NCBI RefSeq assembly: GCF_000331735.1
Contig: NC_020126.1
Location: forward strand, 806,001-870,000
Source of the DNA: Myxococcus stipitatus DSM 14675
GTDB lineage: Bacteria > Myxococcota > Myxococcia > Myxococcales > Myxococcaceae
Length of the DNA: 64,000 bases
Direction of reading: 5' to 3'
How positions within the stretch are numbered: the stretch's first letter is position 1; every line of letters begins with the position of its first letter. The position numbers and the translations under genes are program-made. The notes beneath the pieces were generated by a model, which saw only the letters and a list, made by a program, of their open reading frames with translations, was not told where the DNA came from and made no database searches. Positions 7,325 to 16,480 of this stretch are shown one piece after another.

Positions 7325-9325
7325 ATGCCCAGTCCCCTGTCCATCCGTCGCGTCGTCCTCTACAAGCACGGCGTCGGCTACTTCGAGCGCAGGGGAGGCG
7401 TGGTGGGCAGCAGCCCGCTGCACCTGGACTTCAAGGCGCGCGACATGAACGACGTGCTCAAGTCGCTCACCGTGCTGGACCTGTCGGGTGGCTCGGTGTC
7501 GGCGGTGAGCTACGACTCCACGAAGCCGCTGGAGCAGTTGCTCGCGGAGGCCACCATCCGGATTCCCGAGGACGGCAGCCTCACGGCGCTCCTGGGGCAG
7601 ATCAAGGGCGCGCGCGTGAGGGCCCGCGTGGGCGGAGGCCAGGTGGAGGGCGCCATCATCGGCCTGGAGTCCCTGGCGCTCGCGGCGGGGGAGACCAGCC
7701 TGGTGCGGCCCTTCCTGACGCTGCTGGTGGGCGGCTCGCTGCGCACCTTCGACGTGCTGGACATCTCCGAGCTGGAGTTCCTGGACGAGGCGGTGCGCAA
7801 GGACTTGGAGTTCTACCTGTCCACGGTGCTGTCCTCGTACAAGAAGGACAGCAAGCGGATGACCATCCTCACCTCCGGGGAGGGGGAGCGGGAGGTCTTC
7901 GTCAGCTACGTGCTGGAGTCTCCGGTGTGGAAGACCAGCTACCGCATCCTCCTGGATGAAGGGGAGCCGCCGCTGCTCCAGGGCTGGGCGCTGGTGGACA
8001 ACACGGGGGACGAGGACTGGGTGGACGTGAGCCTGTCGCTCGTGGCGGGCCTGCCGGTGTCCTTCGTGCACGACCTCTACAATCCCCGCTACATGCAGCG
8101 GCCCGTGGTGGAGGTGCGCACGGAGGCCGCCGCGGCGCCGGTGATTCCGCAGGAGAGCTACGAGCGCGAGTCGGCGGTGATGGACGAGATGGCGGACGAG
8201 GCGGAGATGCTGGCCCCGCCTCCGCCGCCCGCGCCCATGCGCTCGCAGGGGAAGCTGCGCAAGGAGCTGGCGAGCTCCAGGGGCGGAGGCGGCCCCCGGC
8301 TGCGCGAGGTGCTGGCGCAGAGCACGCCCGTGACGACGCTGACGAAGGAGGTGGGCGACCTCTTCGAGTACGGCGTGGACCGCCCGGTGACGGTGCACCG
8401 CAACCAGAGCGCGCTGGTGCCCATCCTCCACCGTCCCTTCGAGGGGCGCCGCGTGCTGCTCTACAACCGGGCCACGCGCGAGAAGAACCCCATGGCCTGC
8501 ATCGAGCTGAAGAACACCACGGGCCTGACGCTGGAGGGCGGGCCGGTGACGGTGACGGAGGACGAGCGCTACGTGGGCGAGGCGATGCTCGACACCATGA
8601 AGCCGCAGGACTCGCGCTTCGTCCCGTTCGCGGTGGAGCTGGGCTGCGTCGTCTCGGTGGAGGACAAGACGGACGACGGGCCGGTGTTCCGCGCGGTGGT
8701 GAGCCGGGGCCTGCTGGTGACGGAGTTCTTCCACGTCCGGCGCACGAAGTACCTGGTGCGCAACAAGTCCCCGCGCGCCCAGGTCCTCTACGTGGAACAC
8801 CCGCGCACGGGCTGGGAGCTGGACAAGGACATGCCCGCGCCCGCGGAGACGACGGATGGCTTCTGGCGCTTCAAGCGCGAGCTGGCGGCGGGAGCGCAGG
8901 AGGAGCTGGTGGTGGCCGAGCGCACGCGGGGCCAGCGCCAGTACGCCATCAGCAACCTGGGCTCGGACGAGGTGGCCTTCTTCCTGTCGCAGCGCTACGT
9001 GGACAAGGCCATGGCGGAGGCGCTGCGCGAGGTGATGGCCCTGCGCGAGAAGGTGGCCGCGCTCACCCGCGAGGAGCAGCAGCTCAACACCGAGCGGGCG
9101 CAGCTCTTCAAGGACCAGGAGCGCATCCGCTCCAACATCGAGTCCCTCAAGAGCGGCGCCTCGCAGCGGGAGCTCGTCGAGCGCTTCGTGACGAAGCTCA
9201 ACGAGCAGGAGGACCGGCTGGAGGTCATCACCCGCGAGCTGGAGCGGATGGCGAAGGAGCGGCAGTCGGCCACGGAGGAGCTCAACCGCCGCGTCCAGTC
9301 GCTCAGCGCGGTGACGGACCTCTAG
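7325..9325 (+). CDS. DUF4139 domain-containing protein
   Basis: A 666-residue cytoplasmic-looking protein. It opens with RRVVLYKHGVGYFERRGGV, the usual start of this family, and carries the DUF4139 beta-rich region (residues about 180-480; VFVSYVLESPVWKTSYRIL, then LQGWALVDNTGDEDW). A Pro-rich acidic insert (MLAPPPPPAPMRSQ) sits near residue 300. The last 120 residues form a long coiled coil (ALREKVAALTREEQQLNTER). Related proteins are annotated as mucoidy-inhibitor-like, but no biochemical function is established. It is convergent with the amidohydrolase, with stops seven bases apart. Confidence 0.8.
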   Translation: MPSPLSIRRVVLYKHGVGYFERRGGVVGSSPLHLDFKARDMNDVLKSLTVLDLSGGSVSAVSYDSTKPLEQLLAEATIRIPEDGSLTALLGQIKGARVRARVGGGQVEGAIIGLESLALAAGETSLVRPFLTLLVGGSLRTFDVLDISELEFLDEAVRKDLEFYLSTVLSSYKKDSKRMTILTSGEGEREVFVSYVLESPVWKTSYRILLDEGEPPLLQGWALVDNTGDEDWVDVSLSLVAGLPVSFVHDLYNPRYMQRPVVEVRTEAAAAPVIPQESYERESAVMDEMADEAEMLAPPPPPAPMRSQGKLRKELASSRGGGGPRLREVLAQSTPVTTLTKEVGDLFEYGVDRPVTVHRNQSALVPILHRPFEGRRVLLYNRATREKNPMACIELKNTTGLTLEGGPVTVTEDERYVGEAMLDTMKPQDSRFVPFAVELGCVVSVEDKTDDGPVFRAVVSRGLLVTEFFHVRRTKYLVRNKSPRAQVLYVEHPRTGWELDKDMPAPAETTDGFWRFKRELAAGAQEELVVAERTRGQRQYAISNLGSDEVAFFLSQRYVDKAMAEALREVMALREKVAALTREEQQLNTERAQLFKDQERIRSNIESLKSGASQRELVERFVTKLNEQEDRLEVITRELERMAKERQSATEELNRRVQSLSAVTDL

Positions 9326-9332
9326 GCCCGCC

Positions 9333-11018
9333 TCACGTGTCCTCGGCGCGATAGACTTCGTCGCCACCCACCACCGTCAGGCGCACCTGGGCGCCTGGCA
9401 GCTCGGCGGGGGGCGCGTCCACCGGGTCCACCGTCAGCGCGACGAAGTCCGCGTCCATGCCCGGCTGGAGCCTGCCGCGCCGCGACTCCGCGAACGAGGC
9501 GTAGGCGGCGCCCACGGTGAAGCCCTCCAGCGCCTCCTGCGCGCTGAGCCGCTGGTCCGCGTGCCACCCGTTCGCGGGCGTGCCGCGCGCGTCCTGCCGC
9601 GTGCGCGCCGCGTAGAGTCCGGCCAGCACGTCCGGGCGCTCCACCGGGAAGTCGCTGCCCAGCGCCAGCACCGCGCCGGAGGACTTCAGCCGCTGCCACG
9701 CGTACGCGCCCCGGATGCGCTCCGGGCCCACGCGCGCCTCCGCCCAGGGCATGTCGCTGGTGGCGTGCATGGGCTGCACGCTGGCGACGAGGCCGCTCTT
9801 GCCCAGCCGGTCGATGTCCTCCAGCCGCATCACCTGCGCGTGCTCCACGCGGTGGCGCCCGTCCTTGGAGCCGGTGGCCTCCGCCGCGTGCAGCAGCGTG
9901 TCCAGCACCAGCGTGTTGGCGCGGTCTCCAATCGCATGCGTGCACACCTGGAAGCCCGCGGCCATGAAGGCCGTCACGCGCCGCTCGTACTCGTCCGGCG
10001 GCATCATCAAGAGGCCGCGGTGGCCGTGCTCGTCGGTGTAGTCCTCGTGCAGCGCCGCGCCCCGGCTGCCCAGCGCGCCGTCCAGGACGAGCTTCACCGC
10101 GCGCAGCGTGAGGCGGTGGCCCTGGTAGGGGCCGTCGCGCAGGAAGGTGTCGCGCTCGGCGCCCTGTCCCGCCGCCATGGCATAGACGCGCAAGGGGAGC
10201 TTCCCCTCCTTGTCCCACTTCTGGAGGAGGCGGAAGGTGCGCAGGTCCATGCCCGCGTCGTGGACACCTGTGAGCCCCACGCGGGCGATCCGGGCGAGCG
10301 CCGCGCTCAGGTGCGTGGCGTGCTCGGCGTCCGAGAGCGCCGGCACCACGACGCCGACCAGGTCCATGGCGTTGTCGAGCAGGATGCCCGTGGCCTCGCC
10401 GCTCGCGTCGCGGAGGATGCGGCCGCCGGTGGGGTCCTTCGTGTCGCGCGTGATGCCCGCGCGCCGCAGGGCCTCGCTGTTGACCCAGGCCGCGTGCCCG
10501 TCGATGCGCGAGAGCATCACCGGCACTCCGGCGTGAATGGCATCCAGGTCCTGGCGCGTGGGGAACGCCTTCTCCGGCCAGTCGTTCTGGTCCCAGCCCT
10601 GGCCGATGAGCCACGCCCCTTGATACGAGGTGCCCGGCGCCGAGGCGATGCGCGACAGGGCCTCCTGCTTGCTGGCCGCGCCCACCAGGCTCACCTGCGC
10701 CTCCGCCTGTCCCAGCCCGGCCAGGTGCCCGTGGGCGTCCGTCAGGCCCGGCACCACGGTGACCTCACCCAGGTCCACCACGCGCGCGTCGGCGCCCGCC
10801 GCCTGGAGCACCTCCTCGCGGGTGCCCGTGGCCAGCACCTTGCCGTCGCGCACCGCGAGCGCCTCCACCACCGGCCGCGCCGCATCCAGTGTGCGGATGC
10901 GCCGCGCCACATAGACAGAGGTTCCCGAAGCTCCCGCGCCCGGCGTGTTCCGGGTGCAGCCGCCGAGGCCCGAAAAGACAATCACCGCACCCACGAGCCC
11001 GCAGAGTCGTCTCAGCAT
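9333..11018 (-). CDS. Amidohydrolase family lipoprotein (YtcJ/amidohydrolase-3 type)
   Basis: A 561-residue protein from the ATG at 11018 (an in-frame ATG at 11030 is possible). A lipoprotein signal ends at GLGGC, followed by an amidohydrolase fold: beta-sandwich start with VEALAVRDGKVLATGTREEV, the metal motif DAHGHL (the HxH pair), VSLVGAASKQ, later HRVEHAQVM and a terminal SDFPVERPDVL aspartate. This matches the YtcJ-like branch, metal hydrolases for cyclic amides or unknown substrates. Lipidation implies action at the cell envelope, unlike most cytoplasmic relatives. The substrate is unknown. Confidence 0.87.
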   Translation of the reverse strand: MLRRLCGLVGAVIVFSGLGGCTRNTPGAGASGTSVYVARRIRTLDAARPVVEALAVRDGKVLATGTREEVLQAAGADARVVDLGEVTVVPGLTDAHGHLAGLGQAEAQVSLVGAASKQEALSRIASAPGTSYQGAWLIGQGWDQNDWPEKAFPTRQDLDAIHAGVPVMLSRIDGHAAWVNSEALRRAGITRDTKDPTGGRILRDASGEATGILLDNAMDLVGVVVPALSDAEHATHLSAALARIARVGLTGVHDAGMDLRTFRLLQKWDKEGKLPLRVYAMAAGQGAERDTFLRDGPYQGHRLTLRAVKLVLDGALGSRGAALHEDYTDEHGHRGLLMMPPDEYERRVTAFMAAGFQVCTHAIGDRANTLVLDTLLHAAEATGSKDGRHRVEHAQVMRLEDIDRLGKSGLVASVQPMHATSDMPWAEARVGPERIRGAYAWQRLKSSGAVLALGSDFPVERPDVLAGLYAARTRQDARGTPANGWHADQRLSAQEALEGFTVGAAYASFAESRRGRLQPGMDADFVALTVDPVDAPPAELPGAQVRLTVVGGDEVYRAEDT

Positions 11019-11170
11019 GGTTTCGCGCACCTGCCTGGTTGGCTGCCCCGAACCTGGGACGAGCGCGCGCCACTCTGGCGCACCCGGCCCGCGCGGGCCA
11101 GCGTCCGCCGTCCAACGCGCCGTGCCGTGAGGGCCTTCCCGGCGCTGGACGGGCGCGTAACGTGCCGGGC

Positions 11171-12079
11171 ATGGACTCGCCGCCGCTCACCCGTCTGTCC
11201 ATTCCGCTGGACTCGCTGCGCATGCAGGCGCTGGAGGCGGGGCCCGCCGATGGGCCGCTCGTGCTGCTGTTGCATGGCTTCCCGGAGCTGTCGGAGAGCT
11301 GGCGGGACGTGCTGCCGCTGCTGGGCGCGGAGGGCTATCACGCGGTGGCGCCGGACCTGCGCGGCTACGGCGGCACGGACCGGCCCACGCGCGGCTATGA
11401 CCTGGACACGCTGGCGGAGGACATCGAGCAGCTCGCCCACCACCTGCGGCCCGGCCACCCGGTGCACCTGGTGGGACACGACTGGGGCGGCGCCATCGCC
11501 TATCACCTGGCGGCGCTGCGGCCGGAGGTGGTGGACACGCTGACGGTGGTGAACTGCCCCCATCCGTCGGTCATGCTCCGCCGCATCTGGAGGCCCGCCC
11601 AGCTCCGGCGCTCCTGGTACATGTTCTTCTTCCAGCTCCCCTGGCTGCCCGAGCGGCTGTTGTCCTCGCGCGGCGGCCAGCACGTGCCCTGGCTCATCCG
11701 GCGGGGGATGGCGCCAGGCGCGCGGGTGAGCGACGAGCGCTTGTCTCCCTATGCGGCCAACCTGTCCCAGTTGTCCGCCGCGCGCGCCGCGGTGGAGTAC
11801 TACCGCCAGTCGATGAGGGACCTGCTCGACCCCGCCCACGCGCGGCGGATGCTCCGGGAGTATCCCCGCATCCGCGCGCCGTTCCGGCTGGTGTGGGCCG
11901 AGGAGGACCCCGCGCTGGGCCTGGAGCTGACGAAGGACCTGGAGCCCTGGTTCGAGCAGGAGCCGGAGGTGTCATACCTCCCGGGCGTGGGCCACTTCGC
12001 TCCCTTGGAAGCACCCGAGCAGGTGGCGGCGCTCATCGTGGAGCACCTCGAGTCCCGCTCGCTGCGGGCCGTACACTGA
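11171..12079 (+). CDS. Alpha/beta hydrolase, epoxide-hydrolase-like
   Basis: A 302-residue protein. Features typical of soluble epoxide hydrolases and haloalkane dehalogenases are visible: oxyanion motif HGFPE (residues 35-39), RGYGGTDRP, a nucleophile elbow with Asp104 in VGHDWGG rather than Ser, and the catalytic His275 in GVGHFAPLE. An Asp nucleophile argues for epoxide hydrolysis over esterase activity. The start at 11171 gives the standard family amino terminus. It is divergent from the amidohydrolase lipoprotein gene, 152 bases away. Confidence 0.85.
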   Translation: MDSPPLTRLSIPLDSLRMQALEAGPADGPLVLLLHGFPELSESWRDVLPLLGAEGYHAVAPDLRGYGGTDRPTRGYDLDTLAEDIEQLAHHLRPGHPVHLVGHDWGGAIAYHLAALRPEVVDTLTVVNCPHPSVMLRRIWRPAQLRRSWYMFFFQLPWLPERLLSSRGGQHVPWLIRRGMAPGARVSDERLSPYAANLSQLSAARAAVEYYRQSMRDLLDPAHARRMLREYPRIRAPFRLVWAEEDPALGLELTKDLEPWFEQEPEVSYLPGVGHFAPLEAPEQVAALIVEHLESRSLRAVH

Positions 12080-12197
12080 GCGTGGGTGACGGCGGCGCGG
12101 ATGTTTGCGTGCGGCAACCTTTCCGGGTGGGGACTTGGCGCCGGGCCAGGGGTGAGGGATGGTCGCGTGTCTCTCATTCCCCTTTGGAGTCATGAGC

Positions 12198-12722
12198 ATG
12201 AACCCGTCCCAGTCCCGGCTTGGGGCTCTGTCGATGCTGGTGGTCGCCGCCGCCTGCGTGGTCTCCGTCGCTGGTTGTGCAGCCAGCCGCAAGGAGGCCT
12301 TCCTCCTGGAGAAGTCGCGTGACCACGTCTACCGCAAGCCCGTGGCGGAGGTGTGGCCGCAGGCGCTGGCCCTCCTCACCGAGAAGGGCTACTCGGTTCG
12401 TCAGGGCAAGGAGGGCTTCGAGGCCACCACCGAGTGGTTGATGCACGGTGCCCCCTCGTCGCTGGGCACGACCCAGGTGCGCTACATGGTTCGGGGCATC
12501 GAGAAGGGCCCCGGGCAGTGCGTCATCGAGTTCCACAAGCACATGGCTTCCGAGACCCGCGGCGCGAGCAGCCAGGGGCGCCCGCCGGAGCTGACCGATG
12601 CGCCGTCGCGCGGCAACGCCACCAACTTCAATCGCGACCCGGAGCTGGAGTGGGAGCTGCTCCAGCGCGTGGACGCCGAGTCCGCCACCTCGCTGCGCGC
12701 CGAGGCCGACAAGATTCAGTAG
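12198..12722 (+). CDS. Small lipoprotein of unknown function
   Basis: A 174-residue predicted lipoprotein: hydrophobic segment then VSVAGCAASRKEA, with the lipid-anchored Cys near residue 29. The mature part has PVAEVWPQALALLTEKGYSV, a pattern seen in envelope proteins with a NlpC/BamC-like alpha-beta fold, but I cannot assign a family. GGAG at 12186-12189 is 8 bases before the ATG at 12198, so this start is preferred over the ATG six bases upstream. Convergent with the RNase Z gene. Confidence 0.75.
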   Translation: MNPSQSRLGALSMLVVAAACVVSVAGCAASRKEAFLLEKSRDHVYRKPVAEVWPQALALLTEKGYSVRQGKEGFEATTEWLMHGAPSSLGTTQVRYMVRGIEKGPGQCVIEFHKHMASETRGASSQGRPPELTDAPSRGNATNFNRDPELEWELLQRVDAESATSLRAEADKIQ

Positions 12723-12755
12723 CACCCGCTTCCCGGGGCCGCCGCGCGCGAGGCT

Positions 12756-13679
12756 TCAGTCGCGCAGCGGCAGCTCCAGGGTGAAGCCGTCGTAGGCCAC
12801 TTCCAGGGGCCCCTTGTACTCCTCGCGCGCCTGCGCGAGCAGCTTCGCGGGCTCCGTGTCGTGGCGGCTGGACAGGTGGGTGAGCACCAGCCGGTGCACG
12901 CCCGCTTCGCGGGCCACCCGCCCCGCCTCGCGCGCCGTCGAGTGATGCGTCTCCAGCGCGCGCGCCTGCTCGTCGTCGGAGAAGGTGGACTCGTGGACCA
13001 GCAGGTCCGCGTCCTTCGCCGCGCGCACCACGGCCGCGCACGGGCGCGTGTCGCCGGAGATGACCAGCTTGCGGCCCGCGCGCGCCGGGCCCAGCACGTC
13101 CTCCGGCCTCACCGTCCGCCCGTCCTCGAGCGTGACGGCCTCGCCCTTCTGGAGCTTGCCGAAGCTGGGGCCCGGGGGCACGCCCAGCTCCTTCGCCTTC
13201 TCCAGGTGGAAGCGCCCCGGACGTCCGTCCTCCACCAGCGCGTAGGCCAGCGCGTTGATGCGGTGGTCCACGCCCACCACCTGCACCGAGTAGCCGTTGC
13301 GCGGGACGACGTCGCCGTCCTTCACCTCGTGGATTTCGATGGGGAAGGACATGGACTCCAGCCCCAGGTGCACGGCCTGGTGCAGGAGCCGCCGCGCGGG
13401 AGGCGGGCCATACAGGTGGATGGCGTGCTCGCGCCCCATCATTCCCAGCGTGCGCAGGAAGCCGATGATTCCCAGGTAGTGGTCGGCGTGGAAGTGGGTG
13501 AAGAAGACGGCGTCCACGGTGAAGCCGGTGCCGAAGCGCACCATCTGCCGCTGGCTGCCCTCGCCGCAGTCGAAGAGCAGCAGGTCCGTGTCCACCTTGA
13601 CGGCCAGTCCGGACAGGTTGCGGTGCAGGGTGGGCTGGGCGGCGGAGGTGCCGAGGAAGGTGAGCCTGAGGAGGGACAT
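12756..13679 (-). CDS. rnz: Ribonuclease Z (tRNA 3' endonuclease)
   Basis: A 307-residue metallo-beta-lactamase fold protein. It matures tRNA 3' ends by endonucleolytic cleavage. Zinc motif THFHADH gives His62, His64, Asp66 and His67; LLLFDCGEGSQRQM is the RNase Z signature near the start, and the later KLVISGDTRPC and LTHLSSRH contribute the remaining metal ligands. Length is normal for the short bacterial form. The ATG at 13679 (MSLLRLTFLGTS) fits the family better than the ATG five codons upstream. Confidence 0.95.
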   Translation of the reverse strand: MSLLRLTFLGTSAAQPTLHRNLSGLAVKVDTDLLLFDCGEGSQRQMVRFGTGFTVDAVFFTHFHADHYLGIIGFLRTLGMMGREHAIHLYGPPPARRLLHQAVHLGLESMSFPIEIHEVKDGDVVPRNGYSVQVVGVDHRINALAYALVEDGRPGRFHLEKAKELGVPPGPSFGKLQKGEAVTLEDGRTVRPEDVLGPARAGRKLVISGDTRPCAAVVRAAKDADLLVHESTFSDDEQARALETHHSTAREAGRVAREAGVHRLVLTHLSSRHDTEPAKLLAQAREEYKGPLEVAYDGFTLELPLRD

Positions 13680-13793
13680 GCCGGCACTTCCCACGCGAAG
13701 AGGGGCTGCCGCGCGGGTGGCGCGGCGCGATGCGCCATTTAGCAGGGTTTGGACTCGCCCGTGCTATGTGGGGCCGCCCTCCCGGACACCGCC

Positions 13794-14492
13794 ATGCCTG
13801 AATCCCTGACGTTCGCCCCCACCTCGGACCCCAAGCGTGTGCGTGCCCCGGACGGCCGCGTGCTCAGCGTGCCGGAGGGCTGGGTCCTGCTGCCGCCGGG
13901 TGACGCCGGCCTGACTCGCCGGGTGAAGGCGGCGGGCCCCACCTGGACGGTGGTGGAGAAGGTGGGCCGCAAGCTCTTCTCCCGGGGCGTCTGGGCCCCG
14001 GAGCCGCACATCCTCCAGGCCCGCGCGGAGCTGGAGTCGGAGCGCGCCACGCCCGCGTACGCGAAGAAGCTGGCCGCCGGCCGCGAGCGCCGCGCCCGCG
14101 AGCAGGAGCAGTACGAGGTCGACTTCGCCAACACCGTGCTGCGCTTCCTGGCGTTCTCACCCGCCTGGTTGCCCCACGCGAAGAAGCTGGCCGTGCTGGT
14201 CTCCACCCACGCCACCCCGGTGGGCAGCGGCACCGTGGCGCGCACCGAGCGCATCCCCGTGGAGCGCCGCGCCGAGGCCGCCGTCATCGCGTGGATGCGC
14301 CACCAGACGACGGGCTACGACGACCTGAAGATTGCCCGGGTGAAGGGCGCCCGGCGCGAGGTGCGCCGCGAGCTGGCGGAAATCTCCCGCGCGGTGCTGG
14401 ACCTGCACCGCCGCGATGTCCCGCATGGGCCCTCCGCGTGTCCGCTGTGCACCGCCCTGGCCCGTGTGGGCGGCGGTGCGCGCGAGGCCTGA
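13794..14492 (+). CDS. DUF2293 domain-containing protein
   Basis: A 232-residue protein started at the ATG at 13794 (MPESLTFAPTSDP). The second half contains AVIAWMRHQTTGYDDLKIAR followed by an Arg/Glu-rich helix, the characteristic DUF2293 pattern. The first half is basic and helical with a QARAELESERATPAYAKKLA stretch. A PSACPLCTAL motif near the carboxy terminus holds a CxxC pair. The family has no established function; the basic composition would fit nucleic-acid binding, which is inference. It is divergent from rnz. Confidence 0.75.
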   Translation: MPESLTFAPTSDPKRVRAPDGRVLSVPEGWVLLPPGDAGLTRRVKAAGPTWTVVEKVGRKLFSRGVWAPEPHILQARAELESERATPAYAKKLAAGRERRAREQEQYEVDFANTVLRFLAFSPAWLPHAKKLAVLVSTHATPVGSGTVARTERIPVERRAEAAVIAWMRHQTTGYDDLKIARVKGARREVRRELAEISRAVLDLHRRDVPHGPSACPLCTALARVGGGAREA

Positions 14493-14526
14493 GTTTCACC
14501 GCTGAACGCCTGGGGTGTCTGGGTTT

Positions 14527-14542
14527 CTGACCAGCAGGTCAG
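14527..14542. promoter_or_regulatory. Perfect TetR-type palindrome, distal site
   Basis: CTGACC-N4-GGTCAG is a perfect 16-base palindrome, 59 bases upstream of the tetR start codon. With the second site 31 bases further on, it is a plausible operator for autoregulation of the tetR/adaptor/RND operon. Confidence 0.6.
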
Positions 14543-14554
14543 TCATATTGCCTA

Positions 14555-14576
14555 TTAATGACCCGTGGGTTAGTAA
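14555..14576. promoter_or_regulatory. Near-palindrome, proximal TetR-type operator
   Basis: TTAATGACCC-GT-GGGTTAGTAA has arms that match at 8 of 10 positions and shares the TGACC core with the distal site. It overlaps a possible -10 element (TATTAA at 14553-14558) and ends nine bases before the start codon at 14586, so bound repressor would block transcription or translation start. Confidence 0.55.
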
Positions 14577-14585
14577 CCGGCTTCC

Positions 14586-15356
14586 ATGCCAAGACCCGCG
14601 GACCCTCATGCCAGGGACACGCTGCTGACCGCGGCCCGGGCGGAGTTCGCCCGCAAGGGATTGCGCGGGGCGCGCATCGAGGACATCACCGCCGCGTGTG
14701 GTCTGTCCAAGGGCGCCTTCTACCTGCACTTCGACTCGAAGGAGGCGCTGTTCGGCGAGGTGCTGGCCGCGTTCGAGGAGCAGCTGGGCGAGGTGAACAC
14801 CCGGCGGATGCGGTCCACGGAGGCGTTCTTCCGGGAGCAGGGCACCGTCCAGCCCGATGAGAGGCTTCAGCGCAGCGAGCGCTACCAGCGGTTCTGTGAG
14901 CTGGAGCGCACCTTCGACGTGGAGGCGCTGGAGCTGATGTGGTCCTACCGGGACGTCGTCTCGGTGCTCGTCAGTGGCAGCCAGGGCACGCCCTACGAGT
15001 CGCTGCTGTGGCGGATGACGGACGCGCAGGTGGAGCGGCTGGCCAGCGACTTCCAGCGCTTGCAGGTGGCGGGCGCGGTGGACCCGGAGATGGACCCGCG
15101 ACTGCTCGCGTCCGTCATCGTGGGGGCCTATCTGCTGCTGTCGCAGCGCATGGTGTACCACACCCAGAAGCCAGACCTGTCCGCGTGGGCGCTCACGCTC
15201 CACCGCGTGTTCGAGGGCGGCACGATGCCTCGCCTGGACTCGCTGCCCCCTTCTTCCAAGAGTTCGCGACCCAAGACGTCTCCCTCCAAGACCTCCCGTC
15301 GCGGGCAGCAGCGCGCCCGCGCGAAGACTCACCACACCCCGAGGAAACGCCAGTGA
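14586..15356 (+). CDS. TetR family transcriptional regulator of the adjacent efflux operon
   Basis: A 256-residue regulator. The amino-terminal helix-turn-helix is clear (TLLTAARAEFARKGLRGARI, then CGLSKGAFYLHFDSKEALF). The ligand domain spans about residues 60-215. An unusual Ser/Lys/Arg/Thr-rich basic tail of about 40 residues ends the protein. Its stop overlaps the GTG start of the adaptor gene (GTGA), so it is co-translated with the efflux genes. Two palindromes lie just upstream, consistent with self-repression relieved by an efflux substrate. Confidence 0.9.
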   Translation: MPRPADPHARDTLLTAARAEFARKGLRGARIEDITAACGLSKGAFYLHFDSKEALFGEVLAAFEEQLGEVNTRRMRSTEAFFREQGTVQPDERLQRSERYQRFCELERTFDVEALELMWSYRDVVSVLVSGSQGTPYESLLWRMTDAQVERLASDFQRLQVAGAVDPEMDPRLLASVIVGAYLLLSQRMVYHTQKPDLSAWALTLHRVFEGGTMPRLDSLPPSSKSSRPKTSPSKTSRRGQQRARAKTHHTPRKRQ

Positions 15357-16468
15357 ACCCCTATCGGAAACCCTCCGCCCCGCGCTTGCTGGCCGTGGCG
15401 GGTGTCGTCACGGCTGTCCTGTCGTTGCCTGCTTGTGGAAAGGCGGATGCGTCGTCGAAGACGGCCGCCGTCGAGTCGAAGGTGGCCGCGGCGCTGCCCT
15501 CCGTGACGCTGGTCGCGGCGCGCGCGGTGCGAGCCGCTCCTCGCGAGGAGGTGACGGGCACGCTGTTCCCCGCCCAGGCGCTGCAGGTGGGCTTCGAGGT
15601 GGGGGGCCGGCTGGCGGCGGTGAAGGTGGTCAAGGGGGCGGCGGTCAAGAAGGGGGACGTGCTGGGGCAGCTCGACGTGGAGATCTCCGACGCGCAGGTG
15701 GCGCAGGCGGAGGCCGCCGTGGCCGCCGCGGAGGCCGCCGCGACGATGGCCGCCGACGTGGCCGCGCGGAACGCGACGCTCCAGAAGGAGGGCGGGGTGA
15801 GCGACCTGCAGAACCGCGCCTCGGCGGCGCAGGCGGCGCAGGCGCAGGCGCAGTTGCTGGCCGCGAAGGCACAGGCGGCGCAGGCGCGGGCGGCGCGGCG
15901 GCGGCATGACCTGAAGGCGCCCTTCGCGGGCACGCTCATCGACGCGCCCGAGCAGACGGGGGCCACGGTGGGGCCGGGCACGGCGCTCTTCACGCTGGAG
16001 CACCTGGACACGCTGGTGCTGAAGACGACGGTGGCGGAGTCGCTGCGCGGCCGGCTCAAGCCCGGCGCCAAGGTGCGAGTGGAGGCCATTGGTGGCGCGG
16101 GCGTGTTCACCCTGGACGCGGTGGTGCGCACGGTGCTGCCCTCCGCGGACCCGGCGACGCGCCGGGTGCCGGTGGAGCTGGCGGTGCCCAACGCGGATGG
16201 CCGCTTCGTCGCGCACACGCTGGCGCGCGCGGTGCTGCCCTTGGGCGAGGACCAGGACGCGCAGGTGGTGCCGGGCACGGCGCTGTCGTCGTCCAACGGG
16301 GACCACGTCTGGGTGGTGGGCACCGGCGGCGAGGCGAAGCGCGTGGAGGTGCGGGTGCTGGAGCGGCGGGAGCGGGAGGTGGTGGTGCTGGCGAGCCCCG
16401 CGCTCGAGTCCGTCATCGACTACCCCACGCCGAGCCTGTCGCAGGGCTCGCGCGTCACGGTGAAGTGA
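15353..16468 (+). CDS. RND efflux periplasmic adaptor lipoprotein (membrane fusion protein)
   Basis: A 371-residue adaptor that links an inner-membrane RND pump to an outer-membrane channel. The GTG start at 15353 is preceded by GAGGAAACGCCA. A lipoprotein signal ends at Cys28 (LSLPAC). Biotinyl-lipoyl-like halves flank an Ala/Gln-rich coiled-coil hairpin (QVAQAEAAVAAAEAAA); VGFEVGGRLAAVKVVKGAAV and HDLKAPFAGTLIDA are typical. It sits between tetR and the RND gene (12-base gap to the pump). No outer-membrane factor gene is in the operon, so a shared TolC-like channel is likely. Confidence 0.92.
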   Translation: MNPYRKPSAPRLLAVAGVVTAVLSLPACGKADASSKTAAVESKVAAALPSVTLVAARAVRAAPREEVTGTLFPAQALQVGFEVGGRLAAVKVVKGAAVKKGDVLGQLDVEISDAQVAQAEAAVAAAEAAATMAADVAARNATLQKEGGVSDLQNRASAAQAAQAQAQLLAAKAQAAQARAARRRHDLKAPFAGTLIDAPEQTGATVGPGTALFTLEHLDTLVLKTTVAESLRGRLKPGAKVRVEAIGGAGVFTLDAVVRTVLPSADPATRRVPVELAVPNADGRFVAHTLARAVLPLGEDQDAQVVPGTALSSSNGDHVWVVGTGGEAKRVEVRVLERREREVVVLASPALESVIDYPTPSLSQGSRVTVK

Positions 16469-16480
16469 GGGGGCGCCGCC

